Assembly (NCBI GenBank): GCA_002391185.1
Contig: DGRY01000144.1
Location: 1 to 8,817 of the forward strand
Reading direction: 5' to 3'
Length of the DNA: 8,817 nt
From: Prevotella sp. UBA4376
Lineage (GTDB): Bacteria > Bacteroidota > Bacteroidia > Bacteroidales > Bacteroidaceae
Part shown: one piece after another, positions 1 through 5,763 of the stretch
Layout of the letters: the number at the start of each line of letters is the position of its first letter
Numbering within the stretch: the first letter of the stretch is position 1
Translations under genes and position numbers: made by a program
The notes under the pieces: generated by a model
Database searches by the model: none
Seen by the model: only the letters and a program-made list of their open reading frames with translations
What the model was told of the DNA's origin: nothing

Positions 1-1
1 A

Positions 2-277
2 GACCTCAACGGTAAGACTATTGCCCTGTTTGGTTGTGGTGACAGCGAAAGTTATTGCGACACTTTCTGTGGAGGTATGGCTGAACTATATCAGGCTGTA
101 GAAGAAAAGGGTGCAAACATTATTGGCAAAGTATCTGCCGACAACTATACATATGATGATTCTGAGGCTGTTATAGACGGAGATTTCGTTGGTCTTGCTC
201 TTGATGAGATGAACGAAAGTGATAAAACAGACGAGAGAATAGACGCATGGCTTGCTGCAATAAAGCCACAATTGTAA
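2..277 (+). CDS. fldA: Flavodoxin, C-terminal part (5' end outside window)
   Basis: Flavodoxins are small soluble FMN-binding electron carriers. The open frame runs in from the left edge and encodes the last 91 residues, so the N-terminal FMN phosphate-binding loop is not visible. It begins DLNGKTIALFGCGD and continues SESYCDTFCGGM. That is the family's fifth beta strand (ALFGCGD) and the aromatic FMN-stacking loop (G-D-x-x-x-Y-C-D-x-F). The end, with DGDFVGLALDE and a final amphipathic helix (RIDAWLAAIKPQL), is also typical of long-chain flavodoxins. The internal ATG at 77 is not the start, because conserved family sequence lies upstream of it. The gene is convergent with the small gene at 326-433. 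A weak AT-rich hairpin (gcat, 5-nt loop, atgc, 282-294) follows the stop but lacks a T tract, so no clear terminator is seen. The family call is firm; which redox partner it serves cannot be told from here. Confidence 0.92.
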   Translation, partial: DLNGKTIALFGCGDSESYCDTFCGGMAELYQAVEEKGANIIGKVSADNYTYDDSEAVIDGDFVGLALDEMNESDKTDERIDAWLAAIKPQL

Positions 278-325
278 TTAAGCATATATAATGCAATTAA
301 TAACACACATTTTGATAATGACATT

Positions 326-433
326 TTATTTTGCTGCTAAAGCAAAATAGAGTAAGCACATTGTTGCTATAATTACAATAAACCTACACCAGTTGTAGAG
401 TTTTTGAATACTTTGAGCTGTTTTAATATCCAT
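326..433 (-). CDS. 35-aa single-pass membrane protein, putative phosphate-regulated small gene
   Basis: This short frame reads MDIKTAQSIQKLYNWCRF, then a run of about 16 hydrophobic residues (18-34: I, V, A, L, F, Y, C) ending in Lys35 and TAA. Residues 1-17 carry Lys4, Lys11 and Arg17, so the positive-inside rule predicts N-in, C-out, one helix across the inner membrane. There is no lipobox. ATG at 433 is the only start after an in-frame TGA (452-454). It is preceded at 4-nt distance by taagga (442-437, minus strand), a reasonable ribosome site. A complete Bacteroidota promoter and an 11-bp direct-repeat operator lie just upstream. The gene is downstream of and tandem with pit, past pit's terminator, and convergent with the flavodoxin gene. 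I do not recognise the family. The position and operator suggest a role tied to phosphate uptake or to Pit or PhoR, but that is inference. A non-coding RNA from the same promoter is the main alternative. Confidence 0.62.
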   Translation of the reverse strand: MDIKTAQSIQKLYNWCRFIVIIATMCLLYFALAAK

Positions 434-436
434 ATT

Positions 437-442
437 CCTTAC
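437..442 (-). promoter_or_regulatory. Ribosome binding site of the 35-aa gene
   Basis: Read on the minus strand this is taagga, 4 nt before the ATG at 433. It is a purine-rich Shine-Dalgarno-like element, better than most in this window, and it is the main reason for accepting such a short frame as coding. Confidence 0.5.
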
Positions 443-457
443 TTTATTTATTCACCA

Positions 458-487
458 CAAATTTACGAGGAATATGTTACAAACAAA
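458..487 (-). promoter_or_regulatory. Promoter of the 35-aa gene (Bacteroidota TTTG / TAnnTTTG)
   Basis: On the minus strand a perfect -7 box TAAATTTG lies at 465-458. A TTTG -33 element lies at 487-484, with an 18-bp spacer (the usual range in this phylum is about 19-21). Transcription would start near 452-453, giving a leader of about 19 nt that contains the taagga site. The -33 element is embedded in the direct-repeat operator at 475-492, a layout expected of an activator-dependent promoter. Confidence 0.65.
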
Positions 488-492
488 TTACA
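475..492. promoter_or_regulatory. Putative PhoB-type operator, two repeats, upstream of the 35-aa gene
   Basis: Two 7-bp elements, TGTTACA (475-481) and AATTACA (486-492), are separated by 4 bp, so the period is 11 bp. The -7 box of the small gene begins 9 bp to the left (466-474 between). The 14 bases at 474-487 (ATGTTACAAACAAA) recur exactly at 2868-2881 in the operator between pit and phoB. OmpR/PhoB-type regulators characteristically bind tandem sites with an 11-bp period; the E. coli pho box is two 7-bp repeats split by 4 AT-rich bp. Assignment to the PhoB-like protein encoded in this window is inference from repeat pattern and proximity. Confidence 0.55.
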
Positions 493-505
493 TCTATATT
501 AACAA

Positions 506-543
506 AATATTGCAACCCTAAGATGTAACAGGATTGCAATATT
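506..543 (-). terminator. Rho-independent terminator of pit
   Basis: A perfect 10-bp inverted repeat (aatattgcaa at 506-515, ttgcaatatt at 534-543) can be extended past one mismatch by three more pairs (517-519 with 530-532), leaving a 10-nt loop. On the minus strand it begins 17 nt after the pit stop codon and is followed by TTTTGTTAA, a short U-rich tail. No T tract follows on the plus strand, so it serves pit. The stem is AT-rich, so some read-through into the 35-aa gene is possible. Confidence 0.6.
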
Positions 544-560
544 ATTGTAGCACAATAGCA

Positions 561-2810
561 TTATTCCATAAATTTTTTAGCCGCTCGTAGTTGATGCCTC
601 ATATTACTTAAAAATTGCTGACTCTCCTGCAACACATTAAGGTAAAGCAGATTAACCTGCATCTGTGAATTGCTACGAGAGTCTTGCATACGATCAATCT
701 GCTTCTTACGCAAAAGAGACAATTCATCTTTAACACGGTCAGCATCAGCCAAAACCTGGCGATAATTGCTGTAGCGTCCTGTTTCAATCAATGCACATGA
801 AGCTTTCATCAATTCATTAATATTTCGCCAAATAGGAAGGAAATCGGCTATCAGATCAGGAGAAAGCGGATTGAAACTATTATCTACATGTTCCTTTATC
901 GGTTCAAGCATGCGACGAAGAGAATAGATAAACTGAAAATTACTGTTCATACCTAAATGAAACCATGTATTACGCTCTATAGCTATAGGCCGAGGAATCC
1001 GTTGCAGAACAAGCATTTCCTTACGACGTACATTTTTTAATGTCTGTTTTGTTTCATTTAAATCACGCTGAACCTTGCGTAGAGTGCTATGCTTTTCTTG
1101 TTCCAATCCATCAATAATAAGATTAAACTGTTCAAGTGAAAACCTACAGATTTCAGATTGCGTTCTGCGAACCTGTTTTTGCAGCATATCCCAAACAAGT
1201 TCCGGATCGCGGGTGCGCATCATCATCTGGAATAAATCCTTATCTCTATTCTCTGCATCTACCTTTCTTCTATATTTGCGATTACTACGAACAAGCATAA
1301 TGATGACAACAAAAATAAACACTATATTTGCGGAAATCCCTCCATAATACATAGCTAAAGCTACAACGGCAGAAAACAAAAATGAAACACCTGCAGTTAT
1401 AAACCATCCGCCAATAACCGAAATAACTCCTGTGACACGAAAAACAGCACTCTCCCTACTCCACGCCCTATCAGCAAGACTACCGCCCATAGCCACCATA
1501 AAGGTTACATAAGTTGTTGACAACGGTAATTTAAAATTTGTGCCTATGGTGATAAGCATTGACGAAATGACAAGAGTAACAGCTGCACGAACCATATCAA
1601 ATGCTGCTTTGTCGTTTTCGAGAACCAAATCCGTTTTATCAAAACGTGCATTTATCCAACTTTTTACTCTTAAAGGAATAATACACGAAATCTGCCTGTT
1701 AGCAGTTTGGAAAAAACGCACTATAGCGCGAGCAGCATTGGTTGACCCAAACATTTCATCTCCCTCATCCTGCCTACTCAAATCAACAGTGGTTTTAATT
1801 ACATTCTTTGCTTTTTGTGAGGTAGCCATAGCAATAACCATTATGATACCTGCAAATAAAAGATACAAAGGAGGAGTCTTAGCGTTTTCCATTAATGATG
1901 ACATCATAAAAGAGGTTGGTGCTACACCATTGTTATTGGCAATATAGTCTAAATAACTATCCAATCCTGACAGAGGTACACCAATGAAATTTACTAAGTC
2001 ATTGCCAGCAAATGCCATTGCAAGAGCAAATGTTCCTAAAAGAACAATAATACGAAAAACATTAATTTTTAGCAAGCATAAAATATACATTGCCACAACA
2101 GCACCACCAAAGGTCAATACTATCAAAGGTTGAATATGTATATTTACCCATATACGAACATCGTCGGGCATATAAGGGCTATTACCAATACCTTTCAAGA
2201 AAATAAAATAAGCCAGTATGGTGAAAGCAATACCACCAAAAATGGCAGTACTAAATCGTGATTTCTGCTTGTAATTAAAGGTAAACACAATACGGCTTAT
2301 CCACATTATTCCCCATCCGAACACAAAAGCAAATGCAACACTAACGAATATCGCAATAATCATGTTTAGTGCCTGTCCTGAATTAAGCAGCATTTCATAA
2401 TTCAGAGATGGATTGGATACCGTTTTTATTGTTGCCAAAACAAATGCACCACCAAGCAGTCCAAATACCAAAGAAATTGTAGAAGATGTTGGCATACCCA
2501 ACGAATTGAACATATCAAGCACAATTACATTAGTAACCATCACCGCCAAAAATATTGTTATCACCTCAAAAAAAGAATAATTAATAGGTGTTATTATTCC
2601 ATGCCGAGCAACATCCATCATTCCTGTTGACATAACAGCACCTAACAACACACCCAATGAGGCATAAACTAATATCGTTTGATATTTAGCTACATGTGCT
2701 CCTACTGCAGACTGCAAAAAGTTAACTGCATCATTACTAACTCCAACAAAGAGCCCAAATACTGCCAAACAAAGCAGAAAAACTACAATTATAAGATAAA
2801 TTATTTCCAT
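561..2810 (-). CDS. pit: Pit/PHO4-family inorganic phosphate transporter with C-terminal PhoU-like domain
   Basis: This 749-residue inner-membrane protein imports inorganic phosphate, coupled to H+ or Na+ as in the PHO4 family (the ion cannot be told here). The two inverted-repeat signatures are visible: GVSNDAVNF near residues 23-31 with GMPTSSTISL at 105-114, and AGNDLVNFIGVPLSG at 268-282 with LPLSTTYVTF at 428-437. Many hydrophobic segments fill residues 1-505, interrupted by a polar cytoplasmic loop at about 332-400. From about 507 to the end the protein is charged and helical with no membrane segment. It resembles the PhoU/DUF47 helical proteins usually encoded as a separate gene beside pit; here the two are one chain. 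Classical Pit proteins are about 400-500 residues. ATG 2810 is chosen because it begins the first membrane helix and sits 8 nt after a perfect -7 box, which implies almost no leader. The gene is divergent from phoB across a shared operator. The transporter call is firm; the PhoU-like call for the tail is by composition and context. Confidence 0.9.
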   Translation of the reverse strand: MEIIYLIIVVFLLCLAVFGLFVGVSNDAVNFLQSAVGAHVAKYQTILVYASLGVLLGAVMSTGMMDVARHGIITPINYSFFEVITIFLAVMVTNVIVLDMFNSLGMPTSSTISLVFGLLGGAFVLATIKTVSNPSLNYEMLLNSGQALNMIIAIFVSVAFAFVFGWGIMWISRIVFTFNYKQKSRFSTAIFGGIAFTILAYFIFLKGIGNSPYMPDDVRIWVNIHIQPLIVLTFGGAVVAMYILCLLKINVFRIIVLLGTFALAMAFAGNDLVNFIGVPLSGLDSYLDYIANNNGVAPTSFMMSSLMENAKTPPLYLLFAGIIMVIAMATSQKAKNVIKTTVDLSRQDEGDEMFGSTNAARAIVRFFQTANRQISCIIPLRVKSWINARFDKTDLVLENDKAAFDMVRAAVTLVISSMLITIGTNFKLPLSTTYVTFMVAMGGSLADRAWSRESAVFRVTGVISVIGGWFITAGVSFLFSAVVALAMYYGGISANIVFIFVVIIMLVRSNRKYRRKVDAENRDKDLFQMMMRTRDPELVWDMLQKQVRRTQSEICRFSLEQFNLIIDGLEQEKHSTLRKVQRDLNETKQTLKNVRRKEMLVLQRIPRPIAIERNTWFHLGMNSNFQFIYSLRRMLEPIKEHVDNSFNPLSPDLIADFLPIWRNINELMKASCALIETGRYSNYRQVLADADRVKDELSLLRKKQIDRMQDSRSNSQMQVNLLYLNVLQESQQFLSNMRHQLRAAKKFME

Positions 2811-2818
2811 ATCTGCTG

Positions 2819-2826
2819 CAAAAATA
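2819..2826 (-). promoter_or_regulatory. Promoter -7 box of pit
   Basis: On the minus strand this reads TATTTTTG, a perfect TAnnTTTG. It ends 8 nt before the pit ATG, so the mRNA leader would be only a few nucleotides or absent. No TTTG -33 element stands at the right distance. Instead the first operator repeat starts 9 bp upstream (2836), the arrangement of an activator-dependent promoter. Confidence 0.6.
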
Positions 2827-2835
2827 GCTCTATGA

Positions 2836-2875
2836 AATTACAGGAGTATAACATAAATGTTACAATCATGTTACA
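2836..2875. promoter_or_regulatory. Four-repeat PhoB-type operator between pit and phoB
   Basis: Four 7-bp elements recur with an exact 11-bp period: AATTACA (2836), TATAACA (2847), TGTTACA (2858) and TGTTACA (2869). The 4-bp spacers are GGAG, TAAA and ATCA. The array is 9 bp from the pit -7 box on the left (2827-2835) and 9 bp from a one-mismatch -7 box, AAAGTTTG, on the right (2885-2892). The hexamer core (ATTACA, ATAACA, GTTACA) with 5-bp gaps also resembles the TTaACA repeats bound by Bacillus PhoP. I infer that it is the binding array of the adjacent PhoB-type regulator, with two dimers, controlling both divergent transcripts. No binding data are available to me. Confidence 0.6.
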
Positions 2876-2884
2876 AACAAAAAA

Positions 2885-2892
2885 AAAGTTTG
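2885..2892 (+). promoter_or_regulatory. Possible operator-linked -7 box of phoB-phoR
   Basis: AAAGTTTG matches TAnnTTTG except at the first base. It stands 9 bp downstream of the last operator repeat, mirroring the spacing on the pit side and at the 35-aa gene. A start near 2897 would give a leader of about 38 nt with an A/G-rich stretch before the ATG. It is offered as an inducible start alongside the perfect box at 2923-2930. Confidence 0.35.
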
Positions 2893-2922
2893 AATATTAC
2901 AGCAGTAAGAAAAGAAAAAAAC

Positions 2923-2930
2923 TATCTTTG
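2923..2930 (+). promoter_or_regulatory. Perfect -7 box immediately before phoB; likely leaderless start
   Basis: TATCTTTG is an exact TAnnTTTG match ending only 4 nt before the phoB ATG, so initiation at the usual distance would fall at or near the A of the start codon. A TATTACA element lies 21 bp upstream (2895-2901), but no TTTG -33 element stands at 19-21 bp. This could be a basal promoter making a leaderless mRNA. Confidence 0.5.
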
Positions 2931-2934
2931 CAAT

Positions 2935-3627
2935 ATGGAAGAAAACAAATATCGAATATTAGTTGTTGACGACGAACAAGATCTCTGTGAGATTCTGAAA
3001 TTCAATCTCGAAACAGAGGGGTATCTGGTAGATACAGCAAACTCTGCCGAAGAGGTGCTTAATATGAACCTTTTGCCATACCATTTGTTCTTACTTGACG
3101 TGATGATGGAAGGTATGAGTGGATTTGCACTTGCCAAAGAGCTTAAAGCAAATCAATCAACAGCATCTATTCCAATAATATTCCTTACAGCCAAGGACAC
3201 AGAAAACGATATGGTTACAGGATTTAATATTGGGGCAGATGATTATATCTCGAAGCCTTTCTCCATTCGTGAGGTGATGGTGCGAGTAAGAGCTGTGCTG
3301 CGCAGAACAAAAAGTGCCAATACCCCAAATAATACCAACACCATTGAATACAAGGGATTGAAACTTAATGCCAACACAAAAACTGTTAGTGTGGACGGTA
3401 AAGACATTGCCTTTACAAAAACAGAATATGAACTTCTTAAATTACTGCTCGAAGCTAAAGGACGGGTACTCTCACGACAGGAACTTATTGATAAAGTGTG
3501 GCCAAGTGACGTGCTGGTTCTCGATAGAACCGTTGACGTAAACATCACACGATTACGTAAGAAAATAGGCAACTATGCCAACAACATCGTCACCAGACAA
3601 GGTTTTGGATATTATTTTGACGCATGA
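2935..3627 (+). CDS. phoB: PhoB-type (OmpR family) response regulator
   Basis: The product is a 230-residue DNA-binding response regulator. The receiver domain (about 6-122) has the acidic pair Asp12-Asp13, phosphoacceptor Asp55 (in FLLDVMM), Thr85 (FLTAK) and Lys107 (ISKPF), so it is complete. A short linker rich in Asn and Thr leads to a winged-helix effector domain (about 134-230), with TEYELLKLLL, the SRQELIDKVW region, recognition helix VDVNITRLRKKI and the closing TRQGFGYYFD hairpin. ATG 2935 is chosen over an in-frame ATG at 2857 because the extra 26 codons are Lys/Asn-rich, show no family similarity and would run through the operator array. It overlaps the kinase gene by ATGA. Its position opposite pit and beside an 11-bp-period repeat array supports a role in the phosphate response, probably autoregulated. 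The response-regulator call is certain; the PhoB name rests on context and overall resemblance. Confidence 0.9.
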   Translation: MEENKYRILVVDDEQDLCEILKFNLETEGYLVDTANSAEEVLNMNLLPYHLFLLDVMMEGMSGFALAKELKANQSTASIPIIFLTAKDTENDMVTGFNIGADDYISKPFSIREVMVRVRAVLRRTKSANTPNNTNTIEYKGLKLNANTKTVSVDGKDIAFTKTEYELLKLLLEAKGRVLSRQELIDKVWPSDVLVLDRTVDVNITRLRKKIGNYANNIVTRQGFGYYFDA

Positions 3628-5030
3628 AACTATCAGTAGGAAATAAACTATATCTCGGTGTAATCTCTGTATTTCTCGTTTTCGCCGTGGCTTTTATCGT
3701 TTTTCAGCGGACACGCGAAAAGCGATATAAGGAAGAGACACTTCACTTACAGCTTCAAGACTATAATGATCGCATGCATGTGTCACTTGAATTTCTAAGG
3801 AAAACTGATGAGAAAACATTAAGCAACTATGTGAAACAACACAACGAGAAAAATATACGTGTAACTCTTATTGATAAATCTGGCCATGTATTCTTTGACA
3901 ACCTGCGCAAAGACTATTCTCACTTTGCCGACCACTCCAACAGAACAGAGTTTATACAGGCATTGAAAACAGGACAGGGAGCTACGGTTGATCGCAAGTC
4001 TAACACTACAAATATCGACTACTTCTATAGCGCAACCTATTTCCCTAAAAATGGATACGTTATAAGAACTGCACTTCCATACGATAGTGATCTTGCAAAA
4101 TCACTCGAAACAGATCAACACTATATGTGGTTTGCATTAGGAGCTTTTCTACTTCTTACAATTCTGTTATACAGATTTACTCAAAGATTAGACAGAAATA
4201 TACAAAAACTTCGCATTTTTGCATCAAGAGCTGACAATAATGAAACTCTTGATACAGACGATTTGATTGATTTTCCAAACGATGAACTTGGAGAGATTGC
4301 AGAAAGAATAATAAAGATATATCGTAGATTGGAAACCACACGTAAAGAGCAAGACAAATTAAAAAGAGAACTCACTCAGAATGTGGCCCACGAACTAAAA
4401 ACCCCAGTTGCGTCTATAAAGGGATTTTTGGAAACTATAATAAACAACACGTCTATTGACGAGAACACAAGAAAACAATTTCTTGAAAGATGTTATGCAC
4501 AGAGTGAGCGCCTCGGATATTTATTGCAAGACATATCAACTCTAAACCGCATGGATAACGCTCCAGAAACTATGGATATAGAAGACTTAGATATTGTAGA
4601 AATTATCACTCAAATACAGCAGGAAACAATACTGGATTTGGAAAAGCGTAACATGAGTTATGTAAATAATCTGCCAAAAACAATATCTATAAGAGGAAAC
4701 AAAAACATGATCTACAGTATTTTCCGCAATCTCACAGATAATGCTATTGCTTATGCAGGAGAAGGTTCAACTATCACCATATCTGCAGTTAAAGAAGGTA
4801 ATTTCTGGTGCTTTGCTTTCAGTGATACCGGCATTGGAGTACCAGAACAACATCTCAGTCGAATCTTTGAACGTTTTTATCGTGTTGATAAAGGACGAAG
4901 TCGCAAGATGGGAGGCACAGGATTAGGTCTTGCCATAGTAAAAAATGCCGTTATGCTTCATGGTGGAAAAATCAAAGCAATGAATCAGCCACAAGGAGGA
5001 TTGTGTTTTGAATTTACTATAAGTATTTAA
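3624..5030 (+). CDS. phoR: PhoR-type membrane sensor histidine kinase
   Basis: This is a 468-residue inner-membrane kinase, partner of the preceding regulator, with which it shares a 4-nt ATGA overlap (translational coupling). Order: TM1 (about 9-27); a periplasmic sensor of about 140 residues (28-167) with a Cache/PAS-like strand pattern (VTLIDKSGHVFFDN; GYVIRTALPY); TM2 (about 168-185); a HAMP-like linker (187-239, with FPNDELGEIAERI); HisKA dimerisation domain with the phosphorylated His256 in NVAHELKTP; and a HATPase domain with N box (Asn369, Asn373), G1 (DTGIGVP, 401-407), F box (FERFYR) and G2 (GGTGLGLAI, 430-438). All catalytic boxes are intact. No separate cytoplasmic PAS domain fits between the linker and HisKA, unlike E. 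coli PhoR, so sensing is probably periplasmic or via membrane partners. The phosphate role is inferred from the neighbours. Confidence 0.9.
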   Translation: MKLSVGNKLYLGVISVFLVFAVAFIVFQRTREKRYKEETLHLQLQDYNDRMHVSLEFLRKTDEKTLSNYVKQHNEKNIRVTLIDKSGHVFFDNLRKDYSHFADHSNRTEFIQALKTGQGATVDRKSNTTNIDYFYSATYFPKNGYVIRTALPYDSDLAKSLETDQHYMWFALGAFLLLTILLYRFTQRLDRNIQKLRIFASRADNNETLDTDDLIDFPNDELGEIAERIIKIYRRLETTRKEQDKLKRELTQNVAHELKTPVASIKGFLETIINNTSIDENTRKQFLERCYAQSERLGYLLQDISTLNRMDNAPETMDIEDLDIVEIITQIQQETILDLEKRNMSYVNNLPKTISIRGNKNMIYSIFRNLTDNAIAYAGEGSTITISAVKEGNFWCFAFSDTGIGVPEQHLSRIFERFYRVDKGRSRKMGGTGLGLAIVKNAVMLHGGKIKAMNQPQGGLCFEFTISI

Positions 5031-5049
5031 GTTTATTCTGCTTTTGCAA

Positions 5050-5081
5050 GCTTCGCTTGCTCTGTAGATAGCAAGCGGAGT
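5050..5081. terminator. Long hairpin in the convergent phoR / crp gap, possible bidirectional terminator
   Basis: gcttcgcttgct (5050-5061) pairs with agcaagcggagt (5070-5081): 12 pairs, two of them G-U on the plus transcript, around an 8-nt loop. A second hairpin competes for the same bases (gcaagc 5046-5051 with gcttgc 5055-5060). No clear T tract follows on either strand, so termination is uncertain. Position between two converging genes favours it. The motif GCAAGC occurs three times in 31 bp, so this may instead be a dispersed intergenic repeat. Confidence 0.4.
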
Positions 5082-5135
5082 AGCTCTACTAAATTAAATT
5101 TGCCCGATAACTCGTAAGCTCCCAACCTCACAGTT

Positions 5136-5732
5136 TTAATCCAACAACGTTGTTGCACGCACACGACTAAGTGTCTCTGGAGTCATCTGCAGATAGTTGG
5201 CAACAAAGACAAGTGGTGCACGAAGAACAACCTGTGGATTGAGTTTACATAACTTCTTATATCTATCTTGAGCCGTTTCAAAACGCACAAGATCAGCATG
5301 AACCTGCGAAAGAATCAGACTCTCTTCAAGAATTTTGCGATAAAGAATCTGTATGTTCACATTATGTAATGCTACCTCTTCAAGTTTTTTCTTAGGCATA
5401 GCATACACTGTTGTTGGTTCCAGAGCTTCTATCTGCAAGTGAGTTGGTACCTCACGGAAGAGACTCTCTATACACATTACTATAGAGCGATCAACTCCAA
5501 GGTGTTCGGTAACCTCTTTTCCATTCTTGAAATAGAACTGTCGAACAAGTCCTTTATCCACATAATAAATATTCTCACAAATATCGCCTTCCTTGAGAAT
5601 CATCTCATTCTTGGCAAACTTCATTGGTACCAGAATGCTTTCAAGCAAATCAAGTTCCTCGTGAGTCATGGTGCTATATTTACGCGCCAACTCACGAGCT
5701 ATGTCTCTTGGGGTGTTAGAAGGTTCTTTCAT
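5136..5732 (-). CDS. Crp/Fnr-family transcriptional regulator
   Basis: The 198-residue protein has an N-terminal cyclic-nucleotide-binding-type beta barrel (about 25-120; KEGDICENIYYVDKGLVRQF is the glycine-bearing core), a long dimerisation helix (about 125-150) and a compact C-terminal helix-turn-helix (about 172-193, FVANYLQMTPETLSRVR). The four-cysteine iron-sulfur set of Fnr is absent, and the Arg-Ser phosphate clamp for cAMP is not evident, so the ligand is unknown. Such proteins are common in Bacteroidota and often unassigned. The HTH is followed by only a few residues, which is short but usual for this subgroup. A good ribosome site (gtgaggaac) precedes the ATG. The gene lies 31 bp after lepA on the same strand with no terminator or promoter between, so it is probably cotranscribed. 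The target genes cannot be inferred. Confidence 0.85.
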   Translation of the reverse strand: MKEPSNTPRDIARELARKYSTMTHEELDLLESILVPMKFAKNEMILKEGDICENIYYVDKGLVRQFYFKNGKEVTEHLGVDRSIVMCIESLFREVPTHLQIEALEPTTVYAMPKKKLEEVALHNVNIQILYRKILEESLILSQVHADLVRFETAQDRYKKLCKLNPQVVLRAPLVFVANYLQMTPETLSRVRATTLLD

Positions 5733-5763
5733 TTTAGTTCCTCACTTCCTGTTTTAATAGTTT

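Noticed and set aside
278..300. AT-rich hairpin after the flavodoxin stop as its terminator
   Set aside because: Only four stable pairs (gcat/atgc) and no following T run; too weak to call.
327..349. 9-bp hairpin (tattttgct / agcaaaata, 5-nt loop) as a terminator
   Set aside because: It overlaps the last codons of the 35-aa gene and no T tract follows on either strand, so a terminator call is not supported. It might still affect mRNA stability.
1540..1947. 135-codon open frame on the plus strand inside pit
   Set aside because: Antisense shadow of the conserved transporter frame, with no promoter, ribosome site or recognisable domain. The same holds for the other opposite-strand frames inside lepA, phoB, phoR, crp and yebC.
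2857..2934. Longer N terminus for the PhoB-type regulator from the ATG at 2857
   Set aside because: It would translate the operator repeats into a Lys/Asn-rich extension with no family similarity. The receiver domain begins normally a few residues after ATG 2935, which sits next to a perfect -7 box.
5142..5155. 14-bp perfect palindrome caacaacgttgttg near the 3' end of the crp gene
   Set aside because: It lies within codons for the last residues (Ala-Thr-Thr-Leu-Leu region), has no U tract after it and no second copy nearby; likely chance.
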